From NCBI RefSeq assembly GCF_010119385.1, contig NZ_VFIE01000026.1, positions 1 through 64,000 of the forward strand: a stretch of DNA of 64,000 nucleotides, given 5' to 3'. The notes under the pieces are model-generated. The model was not told where the DNA came from. It was given only the letters and a program-made list of their open reading frames with translations, and did not search any database. Positions 62,908 through 64,000 of the stretch are shown piece after piece. The stretch comes from Nesterenkonia haasae (lineage in GTDB: Bacteria; Actinomycetota; Actinomycetes; Actinomycetales; Micrococcaceae). A program made the translations under genes and the position numbers. Each line of letters begins with the position of its first letter. Within the stretch, counting starts at the first letter, position 1.

Positions 62908-64000
62908 ATGAACGACTCTGCTGTTGTAGCAGACGCTCCTGCCCGCACTGGTCTACGCATACCCCGCATGGCCGCCCTGGCCCTGCTGTCCACCGCCATG
63001 TTCGTCGTGGTGCTAGATACCTCGATGGTCAATTTGGCCGGGTTTGCGATCCGGGATGGCCTCAACCTCTCCGCAACCGAACTCACAGTGGTGGTCGATG
63101 CCTACCTGATTGCCTTCGCCGGGCTCCTGCTGTTGGGCGGCCGACTAGCCGATGTCTTCGGCGGACGCCGCATCTTCCTGATTGGCATGGCCATCTACGT
63201 GGCCGCCTCGGCCTTTTGTGCCGTGGCGGTGAACGCTCCTATGCTCATTGTCGGGCGTGTGGGCCAAGGCATCGGCGCCGCCGTTGTCATTCCAGCCGCA
63301 CTGGCACTGGTTCTCGCGCTGTATCGCACCCGGACCGAACGAACCAAAGCGCTGGGTATCTGGGGTGCGGTCACCGGCCTAGGCAGCCTGACCGGGGTTT
63401 TCCTGGGCGGTACCATCACCGAGGTCTTCGGCTGGCCGGCCGTCTTCTGGGCGCCAGTGCCGGTGGGCGTCGTCGTCGGTTTCCTGATCTGGCGCACTCT
63501 GCCGCGGTTCCCCGGCACGCCTGGTCGTTTCGACGGCGTGGGGGCGGCCACCATCACGCTCAGTATCGCCGCCCTGGCCCTGGGCTTCGTCTCCGCGGCC
63601 GAGTCCGGCTGGGTGGCACCGGCTAGCTGGCTCGGACTCCTCATCGGTGTGATCAGCCTCGGCGCATTCATCAGAGTCGAAGCGCGCTCCAGTCATCCGC
63701 TGGTGCCACTGAGCGTGTTCACGCGAATTCCAGTGGTCGTGGCCAGTGTGATGGTGCTGGCCATCGGCGCCACCATGACCAGCATGTTCTTCTTCCTGCC
63801 GCTGTATCAGCAGGAGGTACTGGGGATGGATGGCATCACCACCGGTCTGACCCAGATTCCCCTCGCGGTGATGACTATCGCATCCTCGGCACTGGCTCCC
63901 GTGGTCGCTCAACGGATGGGGATTCGGCCAGCCATCCGTTTGGCGCTAGTTCTGATGATCGCTGGGCTCATGTGGCTCACCCTAAACCCCGAAACCGACG
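62908..64000 (+). CDS. MFS multidrug exporter, DHA2 type (3' end outside window)
   Basis: 364 codons are visible and the frame is open at the window edge. ATG 62908 has AAAGG eight bases upstream. It begins MNDSAVVADAPARTG. VVVLDTSMVNLAGFAI (motif D1-like), GRLADVFGGRRIFLIG (motif A) and GRVGQGIGAAVVIPAALAL identify the 14-helix EmrB/QacA-type group. It is controlled by the upstream TetR protein through the shared operator. Confidence 0.92.
   Translation, partial: MNDSAVVADAPARTGLRIPRMAALALLSTAMFVVVLDTSMVNLAGFAIRDGLNLSATELTVVVDAYLIAFAGLLLLGGRLADVFGGRRIFLIGMAIYVAASAFCAVAVNAPMLIVGRVGQGIGAAVVIPAALALVLALYRTRTERTKALGIWGAVTGLGSLTGVFLGGTITEVFGWPAVFWAPVPVGVVVGFLIWRTLPRFPGTPGRFDGVGAATITLSIAALALGFVSAAESGWVAPASWLGLLIGVISLGAFIRVEARSSHPLVPLSVFTRIPVVVASVMVLAIGATMTSMFFFLPLYQQEVLGMDGITTGLTQIPLAVMTIASSALAPVVAQRMGIRPAIRLALVLMIAGLMWLTLNPETD

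Overview
The window is a contiguous stretch of an actinobacterial chromosome. The GC content is moderate to high, GTG and TTG starts are frequent, and several genes look leaderless. A C50-carotenoid operon (idi-crtB-crtI-crtYe-crtYf-crtEb) under a MarR regulator, a [2Fe-2S]-type ferrochelatase, trehalose synthesis by OtsA/OtsB with a DUF4032 partner, DtxR/IdeR and twin NlpC/P60 hydrolases point to the order Micrococcales. A Micrococcaceae-like genus is most likely; this is inference, because no 16S gene is present.

Layout. 1-440: the end of an rRNA operon (5S, terminator) and tRNA-Pro. 505-7061: two membrane proteins, malate synthase with a divergent IclR regulator, and an Lrp regulator divergent from an ocd-ctlX operon that would turn citrulline into ornithine and then proline. 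7023-10805: the trehalose operon otsA-otsB-DUF4032 on the minus strand. 10921-20114: a membrane-anchored DsbA-like protein, an acyltransferase-like membrane protein, tRNA-Thr, a DHA2 exporter, an alpha/beta hydrolase preceded by a structured, terminator-ended leader, tenA behind a TPP riboswitch, tRNA-Val and a ThrE-type exporter. 20161-32940: core genes (ung, a LytR_C protein, groEL with two CIRCE operators, a WXG100 protein, a two-component pair, cold-shock proteins, serC, dtxR, two NlpC/P60 genes, an HNH nuclease). 33068-39471: crtR-like MarR, the carotenoid operon and hemH. 39543-45842: an MMPL transporter, a second two-component pair and a GT2 glycosyltransferase.

From about 45975 to the right end the character changes to accessory. 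It holds divergent regulator-target pairs (LysR-EamA, TetR-MFS, XRE/cupin-methyltransferase, XRE/MmyB-SDR, TetR-CurA, TetR-MFS), an ECF41 sigma factor with its usual partners, and several broken genes (a PEP-mutase/isocitrate-lyase-like protein, an enoyl-CoA hydratase, and an unidentified frameshifted gene). Several pairs show clear repeated palindromes that are probably the operators of the adjacent regulators.

No CRISPR array, prophage, insertion sequence or unmistakably new multi-gene system was found. The strongest leads are the unassigned structured RNA near 16133-16245, the shared direct-repeat promoter boxes of the two NlpC/P60 genes, the ECF41 locus with a near-consensus target promoter, and the regulator-operator families in the last 18 kb.
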